NCBI GenBank assembly: GCA_964421865.1
Contig: CAYQZH010000204.1
Span: forward strand, 1-8,494
DNA length: 8,494 nucleotides
From: SBAX01 sp964421865
GTDB lineage: Bacteria > Planctomycetota > Phycisphaerae > UBA1845
Reading direction: 5' to 3'
In this document: one piece after another, positions 1 through 6,104 of the stretch
How the letters are laid out: each line of letters starts with the position of its first letter
Position numbering within the stretch: the first letter of the stretch is position 1
The notes under the pieces: model-generated
Databases searched by the model: none
What the model was told of the DNA's origin: nothing
Seen by the model: the letters and a program-made list of their open reading frames with translations, nothing else
Made by a program: the position numbers and the translations under genes

Positions 1-384
1 ATCACTCCCCCGACCGTCGGCAGCGGATCCTGCCGCGACAAGTGCGGACGGTGCACACCGCCGTAACGCTGGGCACGCGCCCCATGAATGGGGCGGCCCT
101 GAGAGGGCCCCGAGGAAAGAGTCGCCGAGCTGCCCGATGGCCGCCGCATCCCCGTCAACGGCGACTGATTTTCCGAGTTGCCCCCCAAGGACGGGGTCGG
201 ACGCCGGCAGCTTCTGTCGCTCCACCCAGCGCGTGCCGTCCAACCCTAAGACGTACACGGCGCGGTCGCTCGCCGTCAGCTTGGCCTGTTCGACCCGTCC
301 TCGCGCGGGCATCTCGATGGTGTCAAAAAACACCAGCTCGATAGTCCCAAGCGTACCGTTCCATGCGATTCGGACGCGCTGCAT
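1..384 (-). CDS. Partial FG-GAP-like (beta-propeller repeat) protein, 5' end only, possibly decayed
   Basis: Reading the minus strand from an ATG at 384, the frame stays open to the left edge (about 128 codons), so the 3' end is missing. Seen: an AGAGGG Shine-Dalgarno-like run lies 7 bases before this ATG. Residues from about 30 read VEQAKLTASD, then AVYVLGLDGTRWVERQKL, then GGQLGKSVAVDGDAAAIG and GD. This matches the style of FG-GAP/integrin-alpha-like repeats, where 'W.EQAKLTASDG..GD.FG.SVA..GD.A.IG..GD' recurs in secreted propeller proteins. Oddities: there is no signal peptide, and after about residue 95 the translation stops looking like protein and coincides with a run of hairpins (18-109). 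The piece may therefore be a remnant or a gene interrupted by a repeat. An in-frame ATG at 426 is an alternative start but has no visible ribosome site. Family assignment is by pattern only. Confidence 0.4.
   Translation of the reverse strand, partial: MQRVRIAWNGTLGTIELVFFDTIEMPARGRVEQAKLTASDRAVYVLGLDGTRWVERQKLPASDPVLGGQLGKSVAVDGDAAAIGQLGDSFLGALSGPPHSWGACPALRRCAPSALVAAGSAADGRGSD
18..109. repeat. Cluster of four successive short hairpins
   Basis: Four perfect inverted repeats follow one another. They are CGGCAG/CTGCCG (18-23 with 30-35), CGGTG/CACCG (49-53 with 56-60), CGCCCCAT/ATGGGGCG (78-85 with 88-95) and GGCCCT/AGGGCC (95-100 with 104-109). The cluster lies where the FG-GAP-like frame loses protein character, so it may be a structured intergenic element or an inserted repeat. 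Short stems are common in GC-rich DNA, so only the density is notable. Confidence 0.4.
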
Positions 385-681
385 AACGTGCCCTCTGTAA
401 CGGCGTCCGGAGGCGAGCGTTTCCATGTATCAGGACCCAACACGTAGTTTGACCATGTTTTCGCGGGCTTTTTTGCAGCTTTTCCCACCCCTCTCTATCG
501 GCGGCGTCCGGGCGCCATTCACCCATTCTTAGAGTACCTCGCGGGGTGTAGAGTGGAGATCATTGCGGCGATCGGCCACGATTCGAGAAAAGCTGTCGAT
601 GGGCGAGAACGAATGAGACGGTCCCAGGCCACGGATTCGACGGGTTACCTCTGGGTGGAGGAGGGCGAGCCGAAGGAGGGG
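385..681. other. Intergenic leader between the divergent FG-GAP-like fragment and priA
   Basis: This is about 297 bases with no convincing gene. The priA frame is open from a GTG at 553 and has an ATG at 613, but the translation of 553-681 does not resemble PriA or any domain I know. A TTTGACC string at 448-454 resembles a -35 box but has no matching -10 at the right spacing. Both flanking genes must be transcribed outward from here, so it should hold promoters that I cannot place. Confidence 0.4.
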
Positions 682-2907
682 ATGGTGGCCGAGGTGGCGC
701 CGGTCCTTCCCGTGGCTCACACGTACTCGTTCACCGTTCCGCCGTCGATGGAGGCTGCGCTTTCGCTCGGACAGCGGGTGATGGTCCCGCTGGGCAGGCG
801 AGGCCGACCCACGGTGGGGTTCGTCGTGGGGTTGGACCGTAGAGCGTGGGACAACACACTGCGGCCAGTGGGGTCGCTTGTCGATGCCGGCAGTTTTCTG
901 ACGGCTGACCTCATCGAATTGGGGAGGGAGATTTCCGCACACTACTGCTGTCCCCTGGGTCAAACGCTCAAAGCGATCACGCCTGAGGCCGTTCGCAAAC
1001 AGCGCGGGCTGAGCAAAGTGCGGTACGCGCGTTTAATCCGAACGCTCGATGAAATCCGTGCGAGCGGCAAACGCGTCGGCGCGAAGCGGCAGGCGCTGAT
1101 TGAGGCGCTATCGGGGTCGCCGGAGCCGGTCCGCATGGAGGAGTTGTTGCGACAGACGGCCTCGTCGGCGGCGATTCTCCAGGCCATGTCGAAAGACGGG
1201 TGGGTGGAGGTCAGCGTTCGCCATGAACTGCAGGCCGAAGACGCGGCCGATGGACCGACGGCGGAGCCAAGCTTCGAACTCAATGAAGAGCAGCACACTG
1301 CGTTAGAACAGATCAATGGCGCGATCGACGCCAACCGGTTTTCGGTGACGCTGCTGTTCGGTGTGTCCGGCTGCGGCAAGACGGAGGTATATATCCGGGC
1401 GATGCGCCGGGTGCTCGAGGCCGGTCGGCAGGCGATTCTGCTCGTGCCGGAGATCGTGCTCACCACGCAACTGGTCGGGCGACTGGCGGCACGATTTCCG
1501 CACGTTGCCGTCAACCACAGCGGACTCACCGAGGCCGAGCGCTCATTGCAGTGGCGACGAATCGCGGCTGGTGACAAGCAGGTGGTCATTGGCACGCGCA
1601 GCGCGGTCTTCGCCCCGTGCCCGAAACTGGGACTGATCTGCGTCGATGAGGAACAGGAAACGAGTTTCAAGAACCTGCAAGCGCCGCGGTTCCATGTGCG
1701 CGACGTGGCCATCCTGCGCGGCAAGCAACTGAACATTCCTATTGTCCTGGGTTCGGCCACGCCATCGCTCGAAACTTGGTACAAGAGCGAACACCGGCCG
1801 GAGTATCGACGGCTCGTGATTTCCCGACGAGTCAAAGACCTGCCGATGCCCAAAGTACACATCGTGGACATGGAAAACGAGTATGCCGAACTGAGGCGCG
1901 CCGTGGTCTTTTCGCGGACGATGGAGAGGCTCTTGGGAGAAACGCTTTCGCGCGGCGAGCAGGCATTGATTTTGATGAACCGCCGGGGGTTCGCACACCG
2001 CGTGTTCTGTCCGGCGTGCCGAATGCGACTGACCTGTCCGAACTGCAATGTCGGACTGGTAGTGCATACTTCAATTGGGCAGTCGATTTGTCATTACTGC
2101 CGGTGCCGGGTGGTGACGCCGACGGTCTGTCCAAACGTGACCTGCGGGGAGAAGCTCGTGCAGGTCGGACTGGGGACGCAGCGGATCGAGACCCTTCTCA
2201 CGGAGCAGTTCCCCAGGGCCCGCATTCAGCGGGTGGACAGTGACACGATGAGTCACCGGACGCACTATCAGCGGATCGTGGACGACTTCGAGGCCCGCAA
2301 GATCGACGTCCTGGTCGGGACACAGATGATCGCCAAAGGACTGGATTTCCCATTCGTCTCTTTCGTGGGGGTCGTCCACGCGGACACTGCGGCGCTGGCG
2401 ACGGACTTTCGGGCCCATGAGCGGTTATTCCAACTCATTACCCAGGTTGCGGGAAGAGCGGGACGGGCCGACGCCCCAGGACAAGTTGTAGTGCAAACGA
2501 TGACACCGGAAATGCCGGCGTTATCCTTCGCGTTGCGGCATGACTATCCGGCGTTCGCGGAGGCGGAGTTGAAAGTCCGGCAACAGGTTGGATTCCCGCC
2601 GTTTCGTCGGCTGGCGCGAGCGGTCTTGATGCACCCGCGAGAGGAGAGGGCGCGGCACGAGGCCGAGGCGTTGGTCGTTCGCATTCACTCCGCGATGGAA
2701 GCCTTGAAGCTCACCGAGGCGGACATCCTCGGCCCGAACCCGTGCACGCTCTCGCGGCTCCGCGGGCGATACCGGTATGACGTTCTAATGCGTACCCGGA
2801 ATGCCGGTGACATGCGACGTTTGACCGCTCGCTTGGAAGCCGACGGCGCACTGCGGACGAAGGCGGAGTCCATCGTGGTCGACGTCGATCCGGTCTCGTT
2901 GGCGTGA
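682..2907 (+). CDS. priA: Primosomal protein N' (replication restart helicase PriA)
   Basis: PriA is a 3'-5' superfamily 2 helicase that binds stalled forks and reloads the replisome in the cytoplasm. Counting from ATG 682 gives 741 residues, close to the usual 730 or so. Residues 1-100 match the 3'-DNA-end-binding domain (VAEVAPVLPVAHTYSFTVP, GQRVMVPLG, GFVVG). Walker A is GVSGCGKT (227-234), the Walker B/DEAH position is DEEQ (322-325), GTRSAVFAP is at about 304, and motifs V and VI are GTQMIAKGLDFP and QVAGRAGR (about 546-594). Eight zinc cysteines interrupt the helicase core: C443, C446, C452, C455, C470, C473, C483 and C488. Oddities: DEEQ instead of the common DEEH, and CX4C spacing in the last cysteine pair. 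I chose ATG 682 because homology begins exactly there and AAGGAGG precedes it, though only 2 bases away. The frame is open from GTG 553 and ATG 613, so longer forms are possible. The gene converges with the dNTPase gene. Confidence 0.95.
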   Translation: MVAEVAPVLPVAHTYSFTVPPSMEAALSLGQRVMVPLGRRGRPTVGFVVGLDRRAWDNTLRPVGSLVDAGSFLTADLIELGREISAHYCCPLGQTLKAITPEAVRKQRGLSKVRYARLIRTLDEIRASGKRVGAKRQALIEALSGSPEPVRMEELLRQTASSAAILQAMSKDGWVEVSVRHELQAEDAADGPTAEPSFELNEEQHTALEQINGAIDANRFSVTLLFGVSGCGKTEVYIRAMRRVLEAGRQAILLVPEIVLTTQLVGRLAARFPHVAVNHSGLTEAERSLQWRRIAAGDKQVVIGTRSAVFAPCPKLGLICVDEEQETSFKNLQAPRFHVRDVAILRGKQLNIPIVLGSATPSLETWYKSEHRPEYRRLVISRRVKDLPMPKVHIVDMENEYAELRRAVVFSRTMERLLGETLSRGEQALILMNRRGFAHRVFCPACRMRLTCPNCNVGLVVHTSIGQSICHYCRCRVVTPTVCPNVTCGEKLVQVGLGTQRIETLLTEQFPRARIQRVDSDTMSHRTHYQRIVDDFEARKIDVLVGTQMIAKGLDFPFVSFVGVVHADTAALATDFRAHERLFQLITQVAGRAGRADAPGQVVVQTMTPEMPALSFALRHDYPAFAEAELKVRQQVGFPPFRRLARAVLMHPREERARHEAEALVVRIHSAMEALKLTEADILGPNPCTLSRLRGRYRYDVLMRTRNAGDMRRLTARLEADGALRTKAESIVVDVDPVSLA

Positions 2908-2928
2908 CGTTTGGGCCATGGCACGGTG

Positions 2929-4047
2929 TCACGTGAGAACGAGGCGGTCGTGTTCGGAAGCGCAGAATCGGTCGGTCATTCCGGCGATGTAGTCGCAGAT
3001 CACGTGCTCCGCACCTTGGTCCGCGATACCTGCGGAGAAGCGTGCAGGCAGAGCAGTCGAGTCGCGTCGGTAGGCGTTGAACAACCCGTGAATCATGGCT
3101 TGGCCCTCAGCGTCCATTCGCGCAACGTCAGGATGATGGTAGACCCGATCCGAGAGGAGCCGTTCCACCTCTTGCAGCTTCTGGTCGATGGTCGTCGAGA
3201 GCACGACCAACGAAATCGGCATGGTCCGAGCTTGGCCGGGCGAAGAAATCGTGGCGAGCAGAGGCCGCGAAGTCGCGACGATGTCCGCGAGCAACCCGTT
3301 CAGCAACGCGTCGAGCACGAGGCGTCGGACGGCGTGAATGTTCTTGACGACCTCATCGCCCAATGCCCGGTCGGAGGCCTGTCGCCAAAGGGCGATATCG
3401 CCCAACTCGGCCAGACCGATGAAGCCCGCGCCAATGGCGTCCTCCAAATCATGGCAGTTGTAGGCGATGCGATCGGCGGCGGAGGCGATTTGAGCCTCGA
3501 CGGACGTGCCGTCATTCGCGGTTTCCGCGACATCGTATCGGGTGGCGTGCGTGCGCAGTCCCGCGAGGACTTCGGTAGTCAGGTTCAGGCCGCGGAAGGC
3601 CGGGAAAGGATGCTCAAGATAATCGACGACGCGAAGGGAATGGGCGTTGTGATTGAATCCGCCGTGGTGCGCCATCGCTTCGTTGAGAGCCGTTTCGCCC
3701 GCGTGGCCGAAGGGCGGGTGGCCCAAGTCATGAGCGAGCGTGATGGCCTCGGCCAGAGCTTCATTGGCCCGCAATGCCACGGCGAGGCAGCGGGCGATCT
3801 GTGCGGCTTCCAGGGTATGCGTTAGTCGCGTTCGGAAGTGGTCATGGTGCAAGGGAGCGAAGACCTGCGTCTTGTGCTCCAATCGCCTAAAGGCCGTAGT
3901 CTCAATGATGCGATGGCGGTCGAGCTCAAACGGGCCGCGCAGGGGATCGTCCGGCTCGGGATGCTCGCGGCCACGCGAGTCGGTGGAGCGCACGGCATAG
4001 GGAGCGAGGCGATCTTCGCCGTCAGTCGCGCGACAGAATTTTCCCAT
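2929..4047 (-). CDS. dgt: Deoxyguanosinetriphosphate triphosphohydrolase-like protein (HD-domain dNTPase)
   Basis: This is a cytoplasmic metal-dependent HD hydrolase of the dGTPase family, which splits dNTPs into deoxynucleoside and triphosphate and so trims nucleotide pools. The 372 residues match the length of the shorter (type 2) bacterial form. Seen: LAPYAVRSTDSRGR (14-27), then DRHRIIETTAFRRLEHKTQVF (43-63). The HD metal ligands are H77 (RLTHTLE), H106-D107 (LAHDLGHPPFGHAGE) and D192 (ASAADRIAYNCHDLEDA). FNHNAHSLRVV follows at 131-141. The C-terminal half is helical and variable. The ATG at 4047 is only weakly supported: a GGCGGAG run abuts it, and the frame upstream is open with no better start. 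Actual substrate preference cannot be read from sequence; some type 2 members hydrolyse several dNTPs. The gene ends 21 bases from the priA stop and starts just after a palindromic repeat (4063-4123) that separates it from the haloperoxidase-like gene. Confidence 0.93.
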   Translation of the reverse strand: MGKFCRATDGEDRLAPYAVRSTDSRGREHPEPDDPLRGPFELDRHRIIETTAFRRLEHKTQVFAPLHHDHFRTRLTHTLEAAQIARCLAVALRANEALAEAITLAHDLGHPPFGHAGETALNEAMAHHGGFNHNAHSLRVVDYLEHPFPAFRGLNLTTEVLAGLRTHATRYDVAETANDGTSVEAQIASAADRIAYNCHDLEDAIGAGFIGLAELGDIALWRQASDRALGDEVVKNIHAVRRLVLDALLNGLLADIVATSRPLLATISSPGQARTMPISLVVLSTTIDQKLQEVERLLSDRVYHHPDVARMDAEGQAMIHGLFNAYRRDSTALPARFSAGIADQGAEHVICDYIAGMTDRFCASEHDRLVLT

Positions 4048-4062
4048 CTCCGCCCCATCCGA

Positions 4063-4123
4063 TGTGGGACACGCTTGCCAGCCCTTCTTCCGACCGACTG
4101 GAAAGTCGGTCCCACAGGTCTTG
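4063..4123. repeat. Inverted palindromic doublet downstream of the haloperoxidase-like gene
   Basis: The outer arms TGTGGGAC (4063-4070) and GTCCCACA (4109-4116) are perfect inverted repeats. Inside lies a perfect 8-bp hairpin with a GGAA loop, GACCGACT/AGTCGGTC (4092-4099 with 4104-4111). Read inward from each end, the two arms are related along their length (about 16 of 21 bases: TGTGGGAC, then CTT, CCAG and C in register), so the element looks like two inverted copies of one unit. It begins 9 bases after the stop of the minus-strand haloperoxidase-like gene. No T-run follows the hairpin, so it is not a classic intrinsic terminator, though it could still protect the mRNA 3' end or weaken read-through into dgt. 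Related copies lie at 8223-8246 and 8401-8419. Confidence 0.7.
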
Positions 4124-4132
4124 AAAGAGCCT

Positions 4133-5482
4133 CTAACCGCGTCGACGAGTTCGCAGGAACCCCAACGTCGAGAGCATAGCCATCAAGGCGAGGAGGTTCC
4201 CGAAACTGAACGCGCCGCAGATTCGCGGACGCCCGCCGGTCGGGATCGGCTTTAACAGATTGCCGTAGACGTACTCGCCGAGGGCGCGGCCGGAGGAAAG
4301 GGCGTCTTGGTTGGCGTACTGCCAATGGATCCCGGCATAGATACGGCTCTGACCGCTCTCGTCCGCGGCCTGCGAAAAGCTGGTGTAACTGCGGAGGAGG
4401 TCAGGAAGGCCGTCGCTGTTGGTGGTGAAGCTGATGTCGTCGGTGCCATAGAACAGCTCGAGGATTTTCGAGGCGGCCGCACTGAAGGTGCCGTGGCCGG
4501 ACGTATATTCCGGGGATGGCGGGGTCACCAGGAGAGGAGTCCACTCCGCGTCGGGGTCGGTGGCGTCGTTGCCGTCGAGGTCGGCATTGACGATGGCCGT
4601 GACCGGCCGCCAGTGGTTATACGCATACTTGTTATCCCAGGACACGATGGCCGCGTCCGCCTCCGCGATGTTGAGCAGCGCGAACAGGCGTGCGTTGTCG
4701 ACCAGCGTGTTTCCCTGCGCCGCGGCGATGCGTTGGGCGATCGAGTTCCAGTGGCCGGGCGGCGTCGCCGTCCCCCCGCCGTTGGCCCAGAATTGGGCGA
4801 TCTCGGTTTGGTCCGCAGTGCGGACGGTGCTGTCAACGCGGCCGAGAGTCTTCGTTTCGTTGAAAGCGGTCGCGTACTCGGCGCTGTCGAGGGCCGGCGG
4901 ACCGTCGCCGCGGAACTGCGAACCGGCGGTCATGGCGAACGGAGTCAGTGTGGGCCAGTTGGGTAGCAGCGCGGCGGCCAATGCCGGGGGCGTGGGCTGC
5001 CAGTCGCCCGGGGCGGTGCCGGGAGTGTACGGCACGACGTCCGCGGAGTGGTCGTCGGCACGGGCCGCGATCACCTGATCGGCCACTGACTCACCCAAGG
5101 CGACGCCGTCATCCTTGGACGCCCCATCGGGGATGGCCGCCAGCGAAGTATCCAACGCCGCGTCGAAGGTCGTTTGCTGCGCGGGGAAGAGCGCGACCAG
5201 GACGCGGTGGCCCGTCGCTGCAGCCGCCGCTTCCGCCGAAGTCCCTGCGAGCGGCGAAGTCGCGACGAGATAGGCCTCGTGCGTCCCGTCCACCGCGTTC
5301 ACCGCGTCATAAATGGCGACGTGCAGCATAGCCAGCCCCCGCGACGCCTTCGGCGGGGCCGTCTTGTCGGCCCGAATGGCATTCAACGCCACCTCATTCC
5401 AGTCCGTGACCACATCCGCCGTCGCGATCCCCGGACAGGCCATCAGCACGACCACCAGGAAACGCTCCAATGACCGCAACAT
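4133..5482 (-). CDS. Secreted vanadium-dependent haloperoxidase-like / PAP2-superfamily protein
   Basis: Counting from ATG 5482 gives 449 residues. Residues 1-21 form a signal peptide (RSLERF, then VVVLMACPG, with likely cleavage after IATA), so the protein is exported. The family (vanadium haloperoxidase/acid phosphatase fold) uses a K-R-S-G-H-R-H pocket to bind vanadate or phosphate. Seen: K285-X6-R292-P293 (KYAYNHWRP), TSGH with S328-G329-H330, and R380-X5-H386 (SRIYAGIHW). LAMLHVAIYDAVNAVDG (50-66) is typical of the bacterial branch. The Asp four residues after the catalytic His, common in haloperoxidases, is Ala here; the nearest acid is D393. The C-terminus (about 422-449) has Cys, a hydrophobic segment and RTRRR, resembling an exosortase-type or related sorting tail. 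ATG 5482 is preferred over an in-frame start at 5614 because a GGGAG ribosome site precedes it and a promoter lies between the two. Whether it oxidises halides or acts as a phosphatase is unknown. Confidence 0.88.
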   Translation of the reverse strand: MLRSLERFLVVVLMACPGIATADVVTDWNEVALNAIRADKTAPPKASRGLAMLHVAIYDAVNAVDGTHEAYLVATSPLAGTSAEAAAAATGHRVLVALFPAQQTTFDAALDTSLAAIPDGASKDDGVALGESVADQVIAARADDHSADVVPYTPGTAPGDWQPTPPALAAALLPNWPTLTPFAMTAGSQFRGDGPPALDSAEYATAFNETKTLGRVDSTVRTADQTEIAQFWANGGGTATPPGHWNSIAQRIAAAQGNTLVDNARLFALLNIAEADAAIVSWDNKYAYNHWRPVTAIVNADLDGNDATDPDAEWTPLLVTPPSPEYTSGHGTFSAAASKILELFYGTDDISFTTNSDGLPDLLRSYTSFSQAADESGQSRIYAGIHWQYANQDALSSGRALGEYVYGNLLKPIPTGGRPRICGAFSFGNLLALMAMLSTLGFLRTRRRG

Positions 5483-5497
5483 GATCCTGCTCCCTTC
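5483..5497 (-). promoter_or_regulatory. Ribosome binding site deciding the haloperoxidase-like start
   Basis: On the minus strand the sequence before ATG 5482 reads AGAAGGGAGCAGGATC. The AAGGGAG core sits about 8 bases upstream of the ATG, and the signal peptide begins directly at this start. This fixes the start against the longer open frame to 5614. Confidence 0.6.
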
Positions 5498-5582
5498 TTT
5501 GTCAGAAAACGAATCGCACCCGCCGCGACCGCCTGACGAGCCGGACCACGCCCCAAGCAGGTTCCGGGGCCGGAAGAGGCGT

Positions 5583-5610
5583 ACTATAGCACAACGCGTT
5601 GGGTGGTCCA
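5583..5610 (-). promoter_or_regulatory. Predicted sigma-70-type promoter with extended -10, upstream of the haloperoxidase-like gene
   Basis: On the minus strand a TATAGT -10 box (5588-5583) is preceded directly by TGC (extended -10) and, after 16 bases, by TGGACC (5610-5605) as a -35 box. The boxes match consensus at 5 of 6 and 4 of 6 positions. Transcription would begin near 5576, giving a leader of about 94 bases that contains a TTCCGG/CCGGAA stem (5562-5575) close to the start site. Sequence match only. Confidence 0.45.
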
Positions 5611-5624
5611 GCACGGGACGGTCG

Positions 5625-5640
5625 GACTGTGAATCCGGTC
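5625..5640. repeat. Degenerate copy of the GACTGGGAAGCCGGTC palindrome family
   Basis: GACTGTGAATCCGGTC differs at two positions from GACTGGGAAGCCGGTC within the copy at 8223-8246. It lies just beyond the hairpin doublet at 5654-5707 in the same gap. The match is short, so it may be chance. Confidence 0.3.
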
Positions 5641-5653
5641 AGCGGTCGCGCTT

Positions 5654-5707
5654 GTGGCACAGCGGCCCTCCGCTGTGCGCGAACCCAGCCGAGGGCGGCT
5701 GGGCCAC
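5654..5707. repeat. Inverted hairpin doublet (REPIN-like) downstream of the DUF971 gene
   Basis: Two 20-base hairpins face each other across the spacer CGCGAA (5678-5683). Hairpin A, plus strand 5658-5677, is CACAGCGG-CCCT-CCGCTGTG. Hairpin B, minus strand 5703-5684, is CCCAGCCG-CCCT-CGGCTGGG. Both are preceded by GTGG on their own strand. They differ at four of 20 bases, and these form two compensatory base-pair changes with the loop kept. The element begins about 31 bases after the stop of the minus-strand DUF971 gene, so it may act at the end of the HtrA-DUF971 transcript. No T-run follows. Confidence 0.7.
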
Positions 5708-5738
5708 CTCTCCCCGCCGGATGGGGTGTGACCGAGAC

Positions 5739-6104
5739 CTATGTGGTTCCCAATGAACGTAGGAACCGGAAATCGAAGATACCGGTGTTGTGACCGTCGG
5801 ACCAGTCGAACTGGATGGCGTAGCGGCCGACCAGGCGGGCGTTGGTGACACGGACACCGGTGGGGTCAGCTTTGAGAATCCGCAGGGGGTTGCTTGCTTG
5901 TTGTTCGCGTTCGGTGCGGCAGGTGGCGCAGGGGCAGACGCGGCGAAGTTGAGGCAGGGCGAATTCACTGCGTTTGCCGTCTTTCCACTCGATGAGCACG
6001 CGCTGCTCGGCGATTTTGACCTTCAAATCCTTGGGCGTGACGGAATCGTCGTGAGGTCCGCGATGGGCGGACGGGCTAAGGGCGTCGGCGGGATCATCGG
6101 GCAT
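5739..6104 (-). CDS. DUF971 / gamma-butyrobetaine-hydroxylase-like N-terminal domain protein
   Basis: This is a small cytoplasmic protein of 121 residues. After a polar, poorly conserved start (1-25), residues 27-118 cover the DUF971 domain: LKVKIAEQRVLIEWKDGKRSEF, LPQLRRVCPCATCR, and YAIQFDWSDGHNTGIFDFRFLR. The likely zinc site is C57, C59, C62 plus H105, the CXCX2C...H arrangement known from the N-terminal domain of gamma-butyrobetaine hydroxylase. Free-standing bacterial members have no settled function; many lie near Mrp/ApbC-type Fe-S genes, but none is here. The frame is open further upstream to 6350, but that part is the antisense-phase shadow of the protease gene. ATG 6104 has GAGG 5 bases upstream and overlaps the end of the HtrA gene by 11 bases, which implies translational coupling. 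Confidence 0.88.
   Translation of the reverse strand: MPDDPADALSPSAHRGPHDDSVTPKDLKVKIAEQRVLIEWKDGKRSEFALPQLRRVCPCATCRTEREQQASNPLRILKADPTGVRVTNARLVGRYAIQFDWSDGHNTGIFDFRFLRSLGTT

Noticed and set aside
553..681. N-terminal extension of PriA from GTG 553 or ATG 613
   Set aside because: Homology and normal family length start at 682, and the extra residues match nothing. It cannot be fully excluded because the frame is open.
960..2048. Long minus-strand open frame (362 codons) opposite priA
   Set aside because: Its translation is Ser/Arg/Thr-rich and low in domain character, and it lies entirely antisense to clear PriA motifs. Such frames are expected opposite GC-rich genes.
2911..3825. Plus-strand open frame (304 codons) opposite the dNTPase gene
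   Set aside because: It mirrors the codon pattern of the HD-domain gene and shows no domain of its own.
4307..5078. Two overlapping plus-strand frames opposite the haloperoxidase-like gene
   Set aside because: They are antisense to conserved active-site motifs and show no family resemblance.
5483..5614. N-terminal extension of the haloperoxidase-like protein to 5614
   Set aside because: The extra 44 residues would precede a good signal peptide, and the DNA carries a promoter and a ribosome site for the start at 5482.
5639..5968. Small minus-strand frame and small plus-strand frames (5599-5793) around the hairpin doublet
   Set aside because: They cross the hairpins and the end of the DUF971 gene in other phases and have no domain pattern.
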